9,693 nucleotides of DNA, taken from positions 1-9,693 of the forward strand of contig DATGMP010000150.1 in NCBI GenBank assembly GCA_035293565.1, written 5' to 3'. The stretch comes from DATGMP01 sp035293565 (GTDB lineage: Bacteria; Pseudomonadota; Alphaproteobacteria; BOG-932; Roseiterribacteraceae). Shown here piece by piece: positions 1 to 7,723 of the stretch (position 1 is the stretch's first letter; each line of letters begins with the position of its first letter). The notes below the pieces were generated by a model. That model made no database searches. It was not told where the DNA came from and saw only the letters and a program-made list of their open reading frames with translations. Made by a program: the position numbers and the translations under genes.

Positions 1-784
1 AATTGGCGGCCACCGAACCGAAACGCTGCAGCAACCGGCCCCGCTCTGCGCTCTCGCCCTTGAGCAGCGCGATCTGTTCGGTGTTCTCGCGAACCCGAAC
101 CAGGTCGAAGCGGAAGTTGGCCTCGTAGCGTTCCTGCTGGAAGTTGAGATTGACCAGCGGTGAGCCGATCCATTGCGTCAGCGCGGTTCCAAAGATGGCG
201 TAGACCAGCGCAGCCCATACAAGATAACCCGGGAACGACAGGTCGTAGCCGCTCACAAAAAACGGCGCTGCAGCTGACAAGCCCCAAAGAATGACGACGA
301 AGGATGCCAGGCTGACGATCGAACCCAACAGCTGCACGGAAATACCGAGTGTCTGGTTGACGAACGATTTCACGTCTTCGGTCAGGCGCTGATCGGGGTT
401 GTCGGCCGCGTCGCCCTGCAACTGCATGCGGTAATAGTTGGCGTCATGCATCCAGACGCCGAGATATCTGGTCGTCATCCAGCGGCGCCAGCGGATCTGA
501 AGCCACTGAGTGAGATAGGTCTGGTAGACCGCAAGTAGAACCGAGAAGCCGGCCACCACACAGAATACGAACATCTCGCGGACAAAGCCCTCCCAGTCCT
601 TTTCCTGAAGCGCGTTGTAAAACCGGTTCCGCCACGCGTTGATCAAGACGTCGGCGCCGACAGAGGCGAGCTGCAGGGCAATCACGGCGGCGAGCAGGGA
701 GCGGCCGGCGAGTTTGTCTTCCGAATTGAAATAGGGAATGGCGATCCGCCATACGATTGCGAGCGTCGCGCGGATTTTTGTCAC
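1..784 (-). CDS. SbmA/BacA-YddA-like ABC transporter, membrane domain (partial)
   Basis: This is the N-terminal 261 residues of an inner-membrane transporter; the gene continues past the left edge. The reading frame is open from the edge to a GTG at 784-782, preceded at about 10 nt by AGGAGA, which is why I chose that start. Several hydrophobic membrane segments are visible, at roughly residues 29-47, 71-90, 147-170 and 186-205. The stretch NPDQRLTED (129-137) and the later ENTEQIALLKGE (233-244) match the conserved core of the ABC_membrane_2 / SbmA-BacA superfamily, which also includes peroxisomal ABCD transporters. In that family YddA-type members carry a C-terminal ATPase domain, while SbmA/BacA proteins lack it and use the proton gradient to import peptides. 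The deciding half is outside the window, so the subtype and substrate are open; the NPDQ motif makes me lean to the ATPase-bearing type. It is divergent from the lactate permease gene. Confidence 0.85.
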   Translation of the reverse strand, partial: MTKIRATLAIVWRIAIPYFNSEDKLAGRSLLAAVIALQLASVGADVLINAWRNRFYNALQEKDWEGFVREMFVFCVVAGFSVLLAVYQTYLTQWLQIRWRRWMTTRYLGVWMHDANYYRMQLQGDAADNPDQRLTEDVKSFVNQTLGISVQLLGSIVSLASFVVILWGLSAAAPFFVSGYDLSFPGYLVWAALVYAIFGTALTQWIGSPLVNLNFQQERYEANFRFDLVRVRENTEQIALLKGESAERGRLLQRFGSVAAN

Positions 785-1116
785 GTTGTCAGCGTCTCCT
801 GAGCCGGGGATCGGTGAATGGGATTTAAGGACCTGAAAAGCCGCCCAAATTTCGGCTATTTCCGCGACCGCCTAGACTAAAGTTGTAGGTATTACGGTCC
901 GGGCTCGCTTGTCCGAGCCTTCGACTCGATCCTAGCATGGCGCAACGGCGAGGGGTGGGGGCGCCATTGCCATTCGCGAGGTTTTGAGCGGGTTCGGCCT
1001 TTGCCGAATTCTTGAGCTGACCTTGCAGCATTGCCAGGCACTCCCGCGATCGCGCCAGGCGAGTCGATCCGTCCACGCCGGATCGCCGCACGCAGGGGCG
1101 TGGGGAGGATTCGGCA
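785..1116. other. Divergent intergenic region between transporter and lldP
   Basis: These 332 bp separate two divergently transcribed genes and must hold both promoters. I see no convincing coding sequence. The segment 871-900 is locally A+T-richer than its surroundings and carries an imperfect palindrome of the form CTAGAC-TAAA-GTTGTAG. A perfect 6-bp stem (GGCTCG 902-907, CGAGCC 914-919, loop of 6) follows immediately; it has no T-tract, so it is not an intrinsic terminator. The ribosome binding site of lldP, GGGGAGGA, lies at the right end. No clear sigma-70 or sigma-54 promoter could be assigned by eye. Confidence 0.6.
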
Positions 1117-2781
1117 ATGTGGAACCAAGTCTATAATCCGCTGGGGAACGCGGCGCTCTCGACCGTCGCCGCCGCCGTTCCGGTCGTCACGCTTCTGGTG
1201 CTGATCGCGAGCGGCAAGGTGAAGGCGCATGTCGCCGCCATCATCGCCGTGATCGTGACCAACCTGATCGCGATACTGGTCTTTACCATGCCCGCGGCCA
1301 TGTCGATCCGCGCTTCGCTGCTCGGCATCGTAACCGGATTCTTTCCGATCGGCTGGATCGTGCTCAACGTCATCTTCCTGTACCAGATCACGGTGATGAC
1401 CGGGAAATTCGAACTGTTGAAGCGCGCGGTCGGCGGCGTCACCGAAGACCGCCGGCTGCAGCTCTTGCTGGTGGCGTTCTCGTTCGGCGCCTTCTTCGAG
1501 GGCGCGTCCGGCTTCGGCACGCCGGTTGCGATCACGGGCTCCATCCTGATCGGGCTCGGCTTCTCGCCGCTGGCGGCCTCCGGACTGTCGCTGATCGCCA
1601 ACACCGCGCCGGTCGCCTACGGCGCGCTCGGCACGCCGATCCAGGGCCTCGCCTCGGTCACCGGGCTCGATCCCTACATCCTCGGCGCGATGGTCGGCCG
1701 GCAGTTGCCGTTCTTCTCGCTGATCGTGCCGTTCTGGGTCGTGTGGGCGTTTGCCGGCTGGCGCGGCATGAAGGATGTGTGGCCCGCGATTCTCGTCACC
1801 GGCGTTTCCTTCGCGATCCCGCAATTCGTGATCTCCAACTACATCAATCCCTGGATCGTCGATATCGGGGCTTCGCTGATCTCGATGGGCTCCCTGATCC
1901 TGTTCCTGCGCATCTGGCAGCCGCGCGAACTGTGGCTGTCGCCGGCTTTGCGCGGGCGCGACGAATCGGCGGCGACCATGGCGGCCGCCAAGCCGCTGGA
2001 CAAGGCGCCGTTGACGCAAAGCGAATTGTGGAGCGCGCTCCTCCCATGGATCATCGTCTGTATCGTGATGCTGATCTGGGGCAACGGCGCCTTCAAGACC
2101 TGGGCGAACTCGATCTTCACCTGGAACTACGCCGTTCCCGACCTGCACAACATGATCAACAAGATGCCGCCGGTGGTCGCGAAACCAACGCCGGAAGGCG
2201 CGGTGTTTTCCTTCACCTACCTGTCCTTCACCGGGACCGGGATGCTGATCGCGGCGATCATCTCGGGGTTCCTGATGGGACTGTCGCCGGCAAAGCTGAT
2301 CGCCGAATATGGCCGCACCATCAGGCTCTGCGCCATCTCGCTGATCACGATCTCGGCGATGCTTGCCATCGGCACGCTGACCCGGCTCGGCGGCGTCGAT
2401 GCCACGTTGGGCCTCGCCTTTGCCGCAACCGGCGTGCTCTATCCCTTCTTCGGCACGCTGCTCGGCTGGCTCGGCGTCGCACTGACGGGATCCGACACCT
2501 CCTCGAACATCCTGTTCGGCAATCTGCAGAAGATCACCTCCCAGCAGCTCGGCCTGTCTCCCATCCTGATGGCCGCGGCGAACTCCTCCGGCGGCGTCAT
2601 GGGCAAGATGATCGACGCCCAGTCCATCGTGGTCGCCTCCACCGCGACCAACTGGTACGGCCATGAAGGCTCGATCCTGCGCTACGTCTTCAAGCACTCG
2701 ATCGTGCTGGCCTGCCTTGTCGGCATCCTCGTGACCTTGCAGGCCTATGTCTATCCGTTCACGTTGCTGGTGTTGAAGTAG
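1117..2781 (+). CDS. lldP: L-lactate permease (LldP/LctP family)
   Basis: This 554-residue inner-membrane protein is a lactate permease, which in characterised members moves lactate (and related 2-hydroxy acids such as glycolate) into the cell together with protons. The ATG is preceded by GGGGAGGA at a good spacing. The protein is hydrophobic throughout, with about 12 or more membrane segments. Signature stretches of the family are visible: GASGFGTPVAI at residues 129-139, NTAPVAYGALGTPI at 162-175, TGSDTSSN at 457-464 and GKMIDAQS at 496-503. The length is close to the 551 residues of E. coli LldP. No lactate or glycolate oxidation genes (lldD, dld, lutABC, glcDEF) lie in the window, so the permease looks like a stand-alone unit ended by its own terminator. 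Family assignment is firm; the choice of lactate over glycolate cannot be read from sequence alone. Confidence 0.93.
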   Translation: MWNQVYNPLGNAALSTVAAAVPVVTLLVLIASGKVKAHVAAIIAVIVTNLIAILVFTMPAAMSIRASLLGIVTGFFPIGWIVLNVIFLYQITVMTGKFELLKRAVGGVTEDRRLQLLLVAFSFGAFFEGASGFGTPVAITGSILIGLGFSPLAASGLSLIANTAPVAYGALGTPIQGLASVTGLDPYILGAMVGRQLPFFSLIVPFWVVWAFAGWRGMKDVWPAILVTGVSFAIPQFVISNYINPWIVDIGASLISMGSLILFLRIWQPRELWLSPALRGRDESAATMAAAKPLDKAPLTQSELWSALLPWIIVCIVMLIWGNGAFKTWANSIFTWNYAVPDLHNMINKMPPVVAKPTPEGAVFSFTYLSFTGTGMLIAAIISGFLMGLSPAKLIAEYGRTIRLCAISLITISAMLAIGTLTRLGGVDATLGLAFAATGVLYPFFGTLLGWLGVALTGSDTSSNILFGNLQKITSQQLGLSPILMAAANSSGGVMGKMIDAQSIVVASTATNWYGHEGSILRYVFKHSIVLACLVGILVTLQAYVYPFTLLVLK

Positions 2782-2797
2782 GGCTTGGCACAACAAA

Positions 2798-2833
2798 GCC
2801 CGCGGCGCTCAAAGGTGCCGCGGGCATTTTTTT
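2798..2833 (+). terminator. Intrinsic terminator of lldP
   Basis: A perfect 9-bp G+C-rich stem (GCCCGCGGC 2798-2806 and GCCGCGGGC 2817-2825, loop of 10) is followed by A and seven Ts (2827-2833). It begins 17 nt after the lldP stop codon and has the form of a strong Rho-independent terminator. Confidence 0.93.
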
Positions 2834-2895
2834 GCGCGAACGAACCTGTTCAAGAAGGTTTCCGTCAAATAGAAGAGCCGGTCTCTCCCCCTCGT

Positions 2896-2967
2896 TCCAG
2901 GGCGCGCGCCAGCGCGAACTCGGACACGTCGAGATTCCGGGTTCGATGCTGCGCATCGCCCCGGAAT
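2896..2967. repeat. Tandem palindromic intergenic repeat (REP-like)
   Basis: The right half is a nested hairpin: outer arms ATTCCGGG (2934-2941) and CCCGGAAT (2960-2967) enclose a second stem CGATGC-TGC-GCATCG (2944-2958). The left half is a weaker hairpin with stem CGCGC (2903-2907) and GCGCG (2912-2916) and short outer pairing TCC (2896-2898) and GGA (2922-2924), which looks like a decayed partner of the same layout. Paired palindromes of this type resemble dispersed REP-like elements of Bradyrhizobium and Rhodopseudomonas genomes; that comparison is from memory. It lies between the lldP terminator and the next gene, ending 30 bp before its ATG. Confidence 0.75.
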
Positions 2968-2997
2968 GACTGAAGTCCCCAAGTTTCACGAGGTCGT

Positions 2998-3411
2998 ATG
3001 TTTTCAACCAAATCCGCTGTCATCCCGGCCGCCGCAGCCCTGCTGCTTGCGGCGACCGCGAATTCTGCACCGGCGCGTGCCGACGACAATTTTCCGTTCG
3101 GCATGGAGATGACGCTGGATGCGGCGCCGATGCCCGGATCGAAGCGCATTCCCGATCTCGACATCGGCGACAATGGCGAAACCGTTGTCGAATTGTGGTG
3201 CAAGGGCGGCAAGGGCCAGTTCTCGGTCGCCGGCAACACTGTGATCTTTGTCGCAGGTCCGATGCAGGAGCGCTCCTGTCCCGCTGATCGCGCGCAGGCC
3301 GATGACGAGCTGATCGCTGCACTGACCGAGGCGACCAACTGGAAACGCCAGGGCGATTCCATCTTCTTCGTCGGTCCACGCACGCTGCACTTCCGGCTGA
3401 ATACGAATTAG
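2998..3411 (+). CDS. Small secreted protein with META-like (DUF306/HslJ-type) domain
   Basis: This encodes 137 residues. The first 28 form a typical signal peptide: positive start, an Ala/Leu-rich core at about residues 8-20, and a likely cleavage after Ala28 (APARA then DD), so the mature protein should be periplasmic or exported. The mature part has the look of the META/HslJ fold: a strand-rich section, ELWCKGGKGQFSVAGNTVIF at 65-84, a GPMQERSCP turn with Cys94 near 87-95, a short helix DDELIAALTEATNW at 102-115, and a closing GDSIFFVGPRTLHF hairpin. Cys68 and Cys94 could form a disulfide. In E. coli HslJ is an outer-membrane lipoprotein linked to novobiocin tolerance; this protein has no lipobox. 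GAGG lies only 4 nt before the ATG, a short spacing. The family call is by eye and the function is unknown. Confidence 0.75.
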   Translation: MFSTKSAVIPAAAALLLAATANSAPARADDNFPFGMEMTLDAAPMPGSKRIPDLDIGDNGETVVELWCKGGKGQFSVAGNTVIFVAGPMQERSCPADRAQADDELIAALTEATNWKRQGDSIFFVGPRTLHFRLNTN

Positions 3412-3436
3412 AAGGCGCGCTGGTGCGCGGTGTTTC

Positions 3437-3584
3437 ACCTCTCCCGAAGGAGAGGTCGATTTGCGATAGCAAATCGGGTGAGGGGTTACGGTCCCTCATG
3501 CGCGTTACGGCCCCTCACCCGGATTGCCCAGGACGATGCTTCGCATCGCCAAGGCAATCCGACCTCTCCCCGCTGGGGAGAGGT
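3437..3584. repeat. Composite element of five stem-loops between convergent genes
   Basis: Five inverted repeats follow each other: ACCTCTCC 3437-3444 with GGAGAGGT 3449-3456; CGATTTGC 3457-3464 with GCAAATCG 3469-3476; GGGTGAGGGG 3476-3485 with CCCCTCACCC 3511-3520; GGATTGCC 3521-3528 with GGCAATCC 3553-3560, enclosing CGATGC-TTC-GCATCG 3534-3548; and ACCTCTCCCC 3562-3571 with GGGGAGAGGT 3575-3584. Hairpins 1 and 5, and 2 and 4, are related mirror images, so the whole is a large imperfect palindrome centred near 3498. A near-exact 14-bp direct repeat (3485-3498 and 3504-3517, one mismatch) sits at its centre. It fills the gap between two convergent stop codons and may act as a bidirectional transcript end or 3' stabiliser, though it has no long T-tract. 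Confidence 0.85.
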
Positions 3585-3589
3585 AAAAC

Positions 3590-4777
3590 TCACTTCCACA
3601 CCGACTTGTCGGAATCCCAGCGCTGGCCCTTCAGCTCCTTGGCGAGCGCCTCGACCGAGCCGGACTCGTCCTTCTGGTCGCCTTCCTCGTCGCCGGAGGA
3701 ATCGTCGGACAGATTGAGCTTGGCGCCTGCGTTCTCGTCGGCCGTCGTGATCGCGGGCGTGCCGATCCAGACGATCAGCCGGTCCGTTCCGCCGGGCCGG
3801 TCGGGAGACACCAGGCCCGTGACCTCGACCGTTTCGGTCAGCCCGAGCGCCGGAAACAGCTGGCTCGGCCGCTTGAAGGTCAGCTTGAGCTTGCCGGTGG
3901 TGCTGCTCCAGCTGGAGCCGGAGAGCTTGGCCGCAAGGGTCCTGGTCAGGACATTGCCGATCGCAGCCGCGAGCTTCTCGCGGTTGAGCTTGTCGCCATC
4001 GCGCCAGTCCGCGGCGGAGATCCGGATCGCGCGATCCATTTCGATGATGCCGGTGGTCCAACCCGCCGTGATGACGCCGGATGACGATTTCGCCTTGTCG
4101 ATAAGCGCTGGTGCGCGCTCCGGATCGACCGAGAGGTTGATGGTCTGCTGGCCGGCGCGCATGGCGTCGCAGGTCACGGCCAGGCTGGAGACGGCGACCT
4201 CGACGTCCTGGCCCTTCAGGCTTTTCAGGAAATCCTCGACGGCCTCGAGCTTGAGCCTGACGCCGACCGACTCTGGCGAGACCTCGGAAAAATCCTTCGG
4301 CTGCGGCGTGATACCGTCGTCGCTGGACTGGCTGTCCTGGAATTCGCGTTCGCTGATGTCGGAATTGTCGGTCGAGGCGACCTCGGTGACATTCGCCCCG
4401 ATTGCGATCTGACCGCGGAATTCGAAGGTGTCCCCGGTGGACTTGCGCGCCAGCTTGACGGTGACCGGCGCCTTGTCGATGACGCTCTGGGTCGTGCCTG
4501 ACAGCGTCTGGCCGTTGACGGCAAGATTGACCACGAAGCGGTCCTTGCGGGCGCCGGTCTTGTCGGCGGGATAGCAGACATCGAGGGTTGCCGCGGTGAC
4601 CTGCTTGCCTTGCCGGCTTTCCTTCAGCACCACGTCGGCATTGCCGTCCATCAGCCCGTCGATGGAGGTGAAATACCGCGTCTCGGCGGCCGCCGGAGCA
4701 GGCTTGGTCTGCAGCTTCGTATCTGCAAAAGCGAGAGACGAGGACGCAATCAACAAGCCAAGCAAAAGCGCGCGCAT
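3590..4777 (-). CDS. Exported protein of unknown function
   Basis: I do not recognise this family. From the ATG at 4777-4775 it encodes 395 residues beginning with a compact signal peptide (core LLLGLLIASSSL, likely cleavage after SLAFA at residue 18), so it should be periplasmic. The mature part is mixed alpha/beta with two cysteines (about residues 68 and 203), which could form a disulfide. Near the C terminus is a Ser/Asp/Glu-rich acidic stretch (about 357-372) followed by a short basic-acidic tail ending SDKSVWK. The ATG has AGGA 8 nt upstream. A TTG at 4804, with AGGTGG 9 nt upstream, would add nine residues and also gives a workable signal peptide. It lies downstream of groEL on the same strand but beyond a strong terminator, so it is probably transcribed separately or by read-through. 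Its stop codon lies 5 bp from the five-hairpin element. Confidence 0.8.
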   Translation of the reverse strand: MRALLLGLLIASSSLAFADTKLQTKPAPAAAETRYFTSIDGLMDGNADVVLKESRQGKQVTAATLDVCYPADKTGARKDRFVVNLAVNGQTLSGTTQSVIDKAPVTVKLARKSTGDTFEFRGQIAIGANVTEVASTDNSDISEREFQDSQSSDDGITPQPKDFSEVSPESVGVRLKLEAVEDFLKSLKGQDVEVAVSSLAVTCDAMRAGQQTINLSVDPERAPALIDKAKSSSGVITAGWTTGIIEMDRAIRISAADWRDGDKLNREKLAAAIGNVLTRTLAAKLSGSSWSSTTGKLKLTFKRPSQLFPALGLTETVEVTGLVSPDRPGGTDRLIVWIGTPAITTADENAGAKLNLSDDSSGDEEGDQKDESGSVEALAKELKGQRWDSDKSVWK

Positions 4778-4837
4778 CAGCCAATTCCTGTTCCAACGGT
4801 TCAATCGGACGGACCACCTTTTACGGGCGCCGTGGCC

Positions 4838-4867
4838 AAAAAAGAAGGCCGCCCGGAGGCGGCCTTC
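4838..4867 (-). terminator. Intrinsic terminator of groESL
   Basis: A perfect 10-bp stem (GAAGGCCGCC 4844-4853 and GGCGGCCTTC 4858-4867, loop of 4) is followed, reading the minus strand, by six Ts (complement of AAAAAA at 4838-4843). It begins 28 nt after the groEL stop codon, the expected place and form for a Rho-independent terminator. Confidence 0.93.
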
Positions 4868-4894
4868 GATTTCATTTTCGGGTGGGACGGAGGC

Positions 4895-6529
<1,635 letters not shown>

Positions 6530-6561
6530 TGTCCTAACTCCTCAATATGTCTGGATGGCCG

Positions 6562-6858
6562 TCAGGCCAGCACGCCCATGATGTCCGACTCCTTCATGAT
6601 CAGGAGTTCCACGCCATCGATCTTGACCTCGGTTCCCGACCATTTGCCGAACAGCACGCGGTCGCCGGCCTTGACATCGATCGGGATCAGCTTGCCGGCT
6701 TCATCGCGGCCGCCCGGACCGACCGCCACGACCTCGCCCTGCGAGGGCTTTTCCTTGGCGGTGTCGGGAATGATGATCCCGCCCTTGGTCTTCTCTTCTG
6801 CGTCGATACGCTTCACCACGACACGGTCGTGCAGCGGACGGAAAGTTGATTTGGCCAT
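6562..6858 (-). CDS. groES: Co-chaperonin GroES (Hsp10)
   Basis: This 98-residue protein forms the heptameric lid of the GroEL folding chamber. The sequence has the family start (FRPLHDRVVVKR, 6-17), the mobile loop with GGIIIPD at 26-32 that docks onto GroEL, the roof-loop region around GPGGRDEAGK (47-56), and the C-terminal KESDIMGVL. The true start is the ATG at 6858-6856, with GAGGAAAA just upstream. The frame stays open further upstream, but that extension does not resemble GroES and would run through the operator region. It is the first gene of the groES-groEL operon; the 32-bp gap to groEL holds only the groEL ribosome binding site. Confidence 0.98.
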   Translation of the reverse strand: MAKSTFRPLHDRVVVKRIDAEEKTKGGIIIPDTAKEKPSQGEVVAVGPGGRDEAGKLIPIDVKAGDRVLFGKWSGTEVKIDGVELLIMKESDIMGVLA

Positions 6859-6962
6859 GACATTTTCCTCTCGGAGGCTTGCTGGTGAGGTCCGGTGGAT
6901 CGAAAGCGCATCTGTCGGCGACCCCTGTTGTGCGCGTTGGTCGCGCCCAGAGGGGCGGATGT

Positions 6963-6989
6963 TTGGCAGTCGTGCTCTCGGAGTGCTAA
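6963..6989 (-). promoter_or_regulatory. CIRCE-like operator (HrcA binding site) of groESL
   Basis: Read on the plus strand, TTGGCAGTC (6963-6971), a spacer of exactly 9 nt, and GAGTGCTAA (6981-6989) match the CIRCE consensus TTAGCACTC-N9-GAGTGCTAA at 16 of 18 positions. The right half is perfect; the left half differs at two positions. It lies just downstream of the proposed -10, where HrcA would block transcription, and gives a leader of roughly 100-135 nt before groES. Confidence 0.88.
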
Positions 6990-7177
6990 ATTGTGGGCTC
7001 GAAATATGGCTTGGCGCCGATCCTGTCAAGCAAAGCAGGCCGAACTGCCGCTTGAGACTGGTCGATCATATTGTTAAGCGAAACCAAACAGGAAATCGGG
7101 GCGTGGTTGTTGCTCCGACAGCGGATTTGGGGTTGGTTGGGCGCGGGTGCGACCACGATCCAGTTCGGGGGAAGGCC
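6990..7177. other. Divergent control region between groES and the lipoprotein gene
   Basis: The groES to lipoprotein gap is 319 bp (6859-7177). Its left part is the groESL leader, followed by the operator and the promoter. The right part (about 7031-7177) must carry the promoter of the lipoprotein gene. A TTGAGA at 7052-7057 followed after 17 nt by a poor -10 (TTAAGC) is the best candidate but is weak. I see no other structure in it. Confidence 0.4.
7001..7030 (-). promoter_or_regulatory. Heat-shock promoter of groESL (overlapping sigma-70 and sigma-32-like)
   Basis: On the minus strand TTGACA (7029-7024) is followed by a 17-nt spacer and TATTTC (7006-7001), a plausible vegetative promoter with a perfect -35. 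The same bases also read CTTGACA (7030-7024), 13 nt, GCCATAT (7010-7004), close to the RpoH (sigma-32) consensus CTTGAAA-N(11-16)-CCCATNT. A start near 6990-6997 would place the CIRCE-like operator over or just after the start site. Assigned by eye. Confidence 0.7.
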
Positions 7178-7690
7178 ATGGTCAGTTTGAGGTACGCGCA
7201 GACGGTTCGAAATCTGTCGGTCGTCGCGGCCTTGTCAATATTGCTTGGAGCCTGCTCGAGCTTCAACCTGGGTACCTCCAACCCGACCACGGCCGAGACC
7301 GAGCCGGGCGTGGAGCCCGCGCTGCCGTCGACCATCAAGTCCGAAGAGCTGGTCGGGAAGTGGGGCCTTGCTGCCTTCAACAATCCCGCCGACCGTGCGC
7401 GCACCGAGAAGATGGCGCTGGCGCAATGCAAGCAGCCCTACACGATTGGCGCCGGCCCGACCGGTGGCGTGATCATGCATCTGGCCGACCAGGCGACACC
7501 GCAGGAATTGCGGCTCAAGGGCAGCCGCAGCGGCAAGAACTATATCGGCCCCGATGGGCCGCCCGGCGGCGACCAGGACCGCGAGATCATCTCCTTCGAT
7601 GGACGCGTGCTGATCACCCGTTTCGTCGACAAGGATGCGGCAACCCGTTACCAGACCATGGTCTATGTCCGCTGCGGGCCGCGGGCGTGA
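7178..7690 (+). CDS. Small lipoprotein of unknown function
   Basis: This encodes 170 residues. The N terminus has basic residues (Arg5, Arg11), a hydrophobic core and the lipobox LGAC (23-26), so Cys26 should be lipidated and the protein anchored in a membrane, probably the outer one because Ser follows the Cys. After a Thr/Glu/Pro-rich linker (about 30-50) comes a compact domain starting LVGKWGLAAF (58-67). It contains Cys84 and Cys166, which could pair, and several beta-like segments such as IISFDGRVLITRFVD. This resembles the single beta-barrel domains of small alphaproteobacterial lipoproteins, but I cannot name the family. The ATG at 7178 is preceded by GGGGGAAGG; the frame stays open far upstream only because it runs antisense to groES and groEL. 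It is divergent from groES. The end of the gene is followed by a palindromic element and a terminator. Confidence 0.85.
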   Translation: MVSLRYAQTVRNLSVVAALSILLGACSSFNLGTSNPTTAETEPGVEPALPSTIKSEELVGKWGLAAFNNPADRARTEKMALAQCKQPYTIGAGPTGGVIMHLADQATPQELRLKGSRSGKNYIGPDGPPGGDQDREIISFDGRVLITRFVDKDAATRYQTMVYVRCGPRA

Positions 7691-7723
7691 GCTAAGAGGT
7701 CGCGCCGTTCGCAATTCTCCGCT

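Noticed and set aside
902..919. Intrinsic terminator in the transporter-lldP gap
   Set aside because: The stem is only 6 bp and there is no T-tract on either strand; the flanking genes are divergent, so no terminator is expected.
892..2796. 634-codon minus-strand open frame antisense to lldP
   Set aside because: The translation is Asp/Arg/Gly/His/Gln-rich low-complexity sequence typical of the antisense of membrane protein codons in G+C-rich DNA, and the opposite strand is an unambiguous LldP.
3437..3584. CRISPR-like array
   Set aside because: The repeated units are mirrored hairpins of different sequence and there are no regular spacers between identical direct repeats.
3423..4412. Plus-strand open frame of 329 codons crossing the five-hairpin element and antisense to the exported protein gene
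   Set aside because: It starts inside the repeat, is Ser-rich without recognisable features, and lies opposite a gene with a convincing signal peptide and start.
6859..7029. N-terminal extension of GroES by 57 residues
   Set aside because: The frame is open, but the extension would cover the operator and promoter, does not look like GroES, and the ATG at 6858 has a good ribosome binding site.
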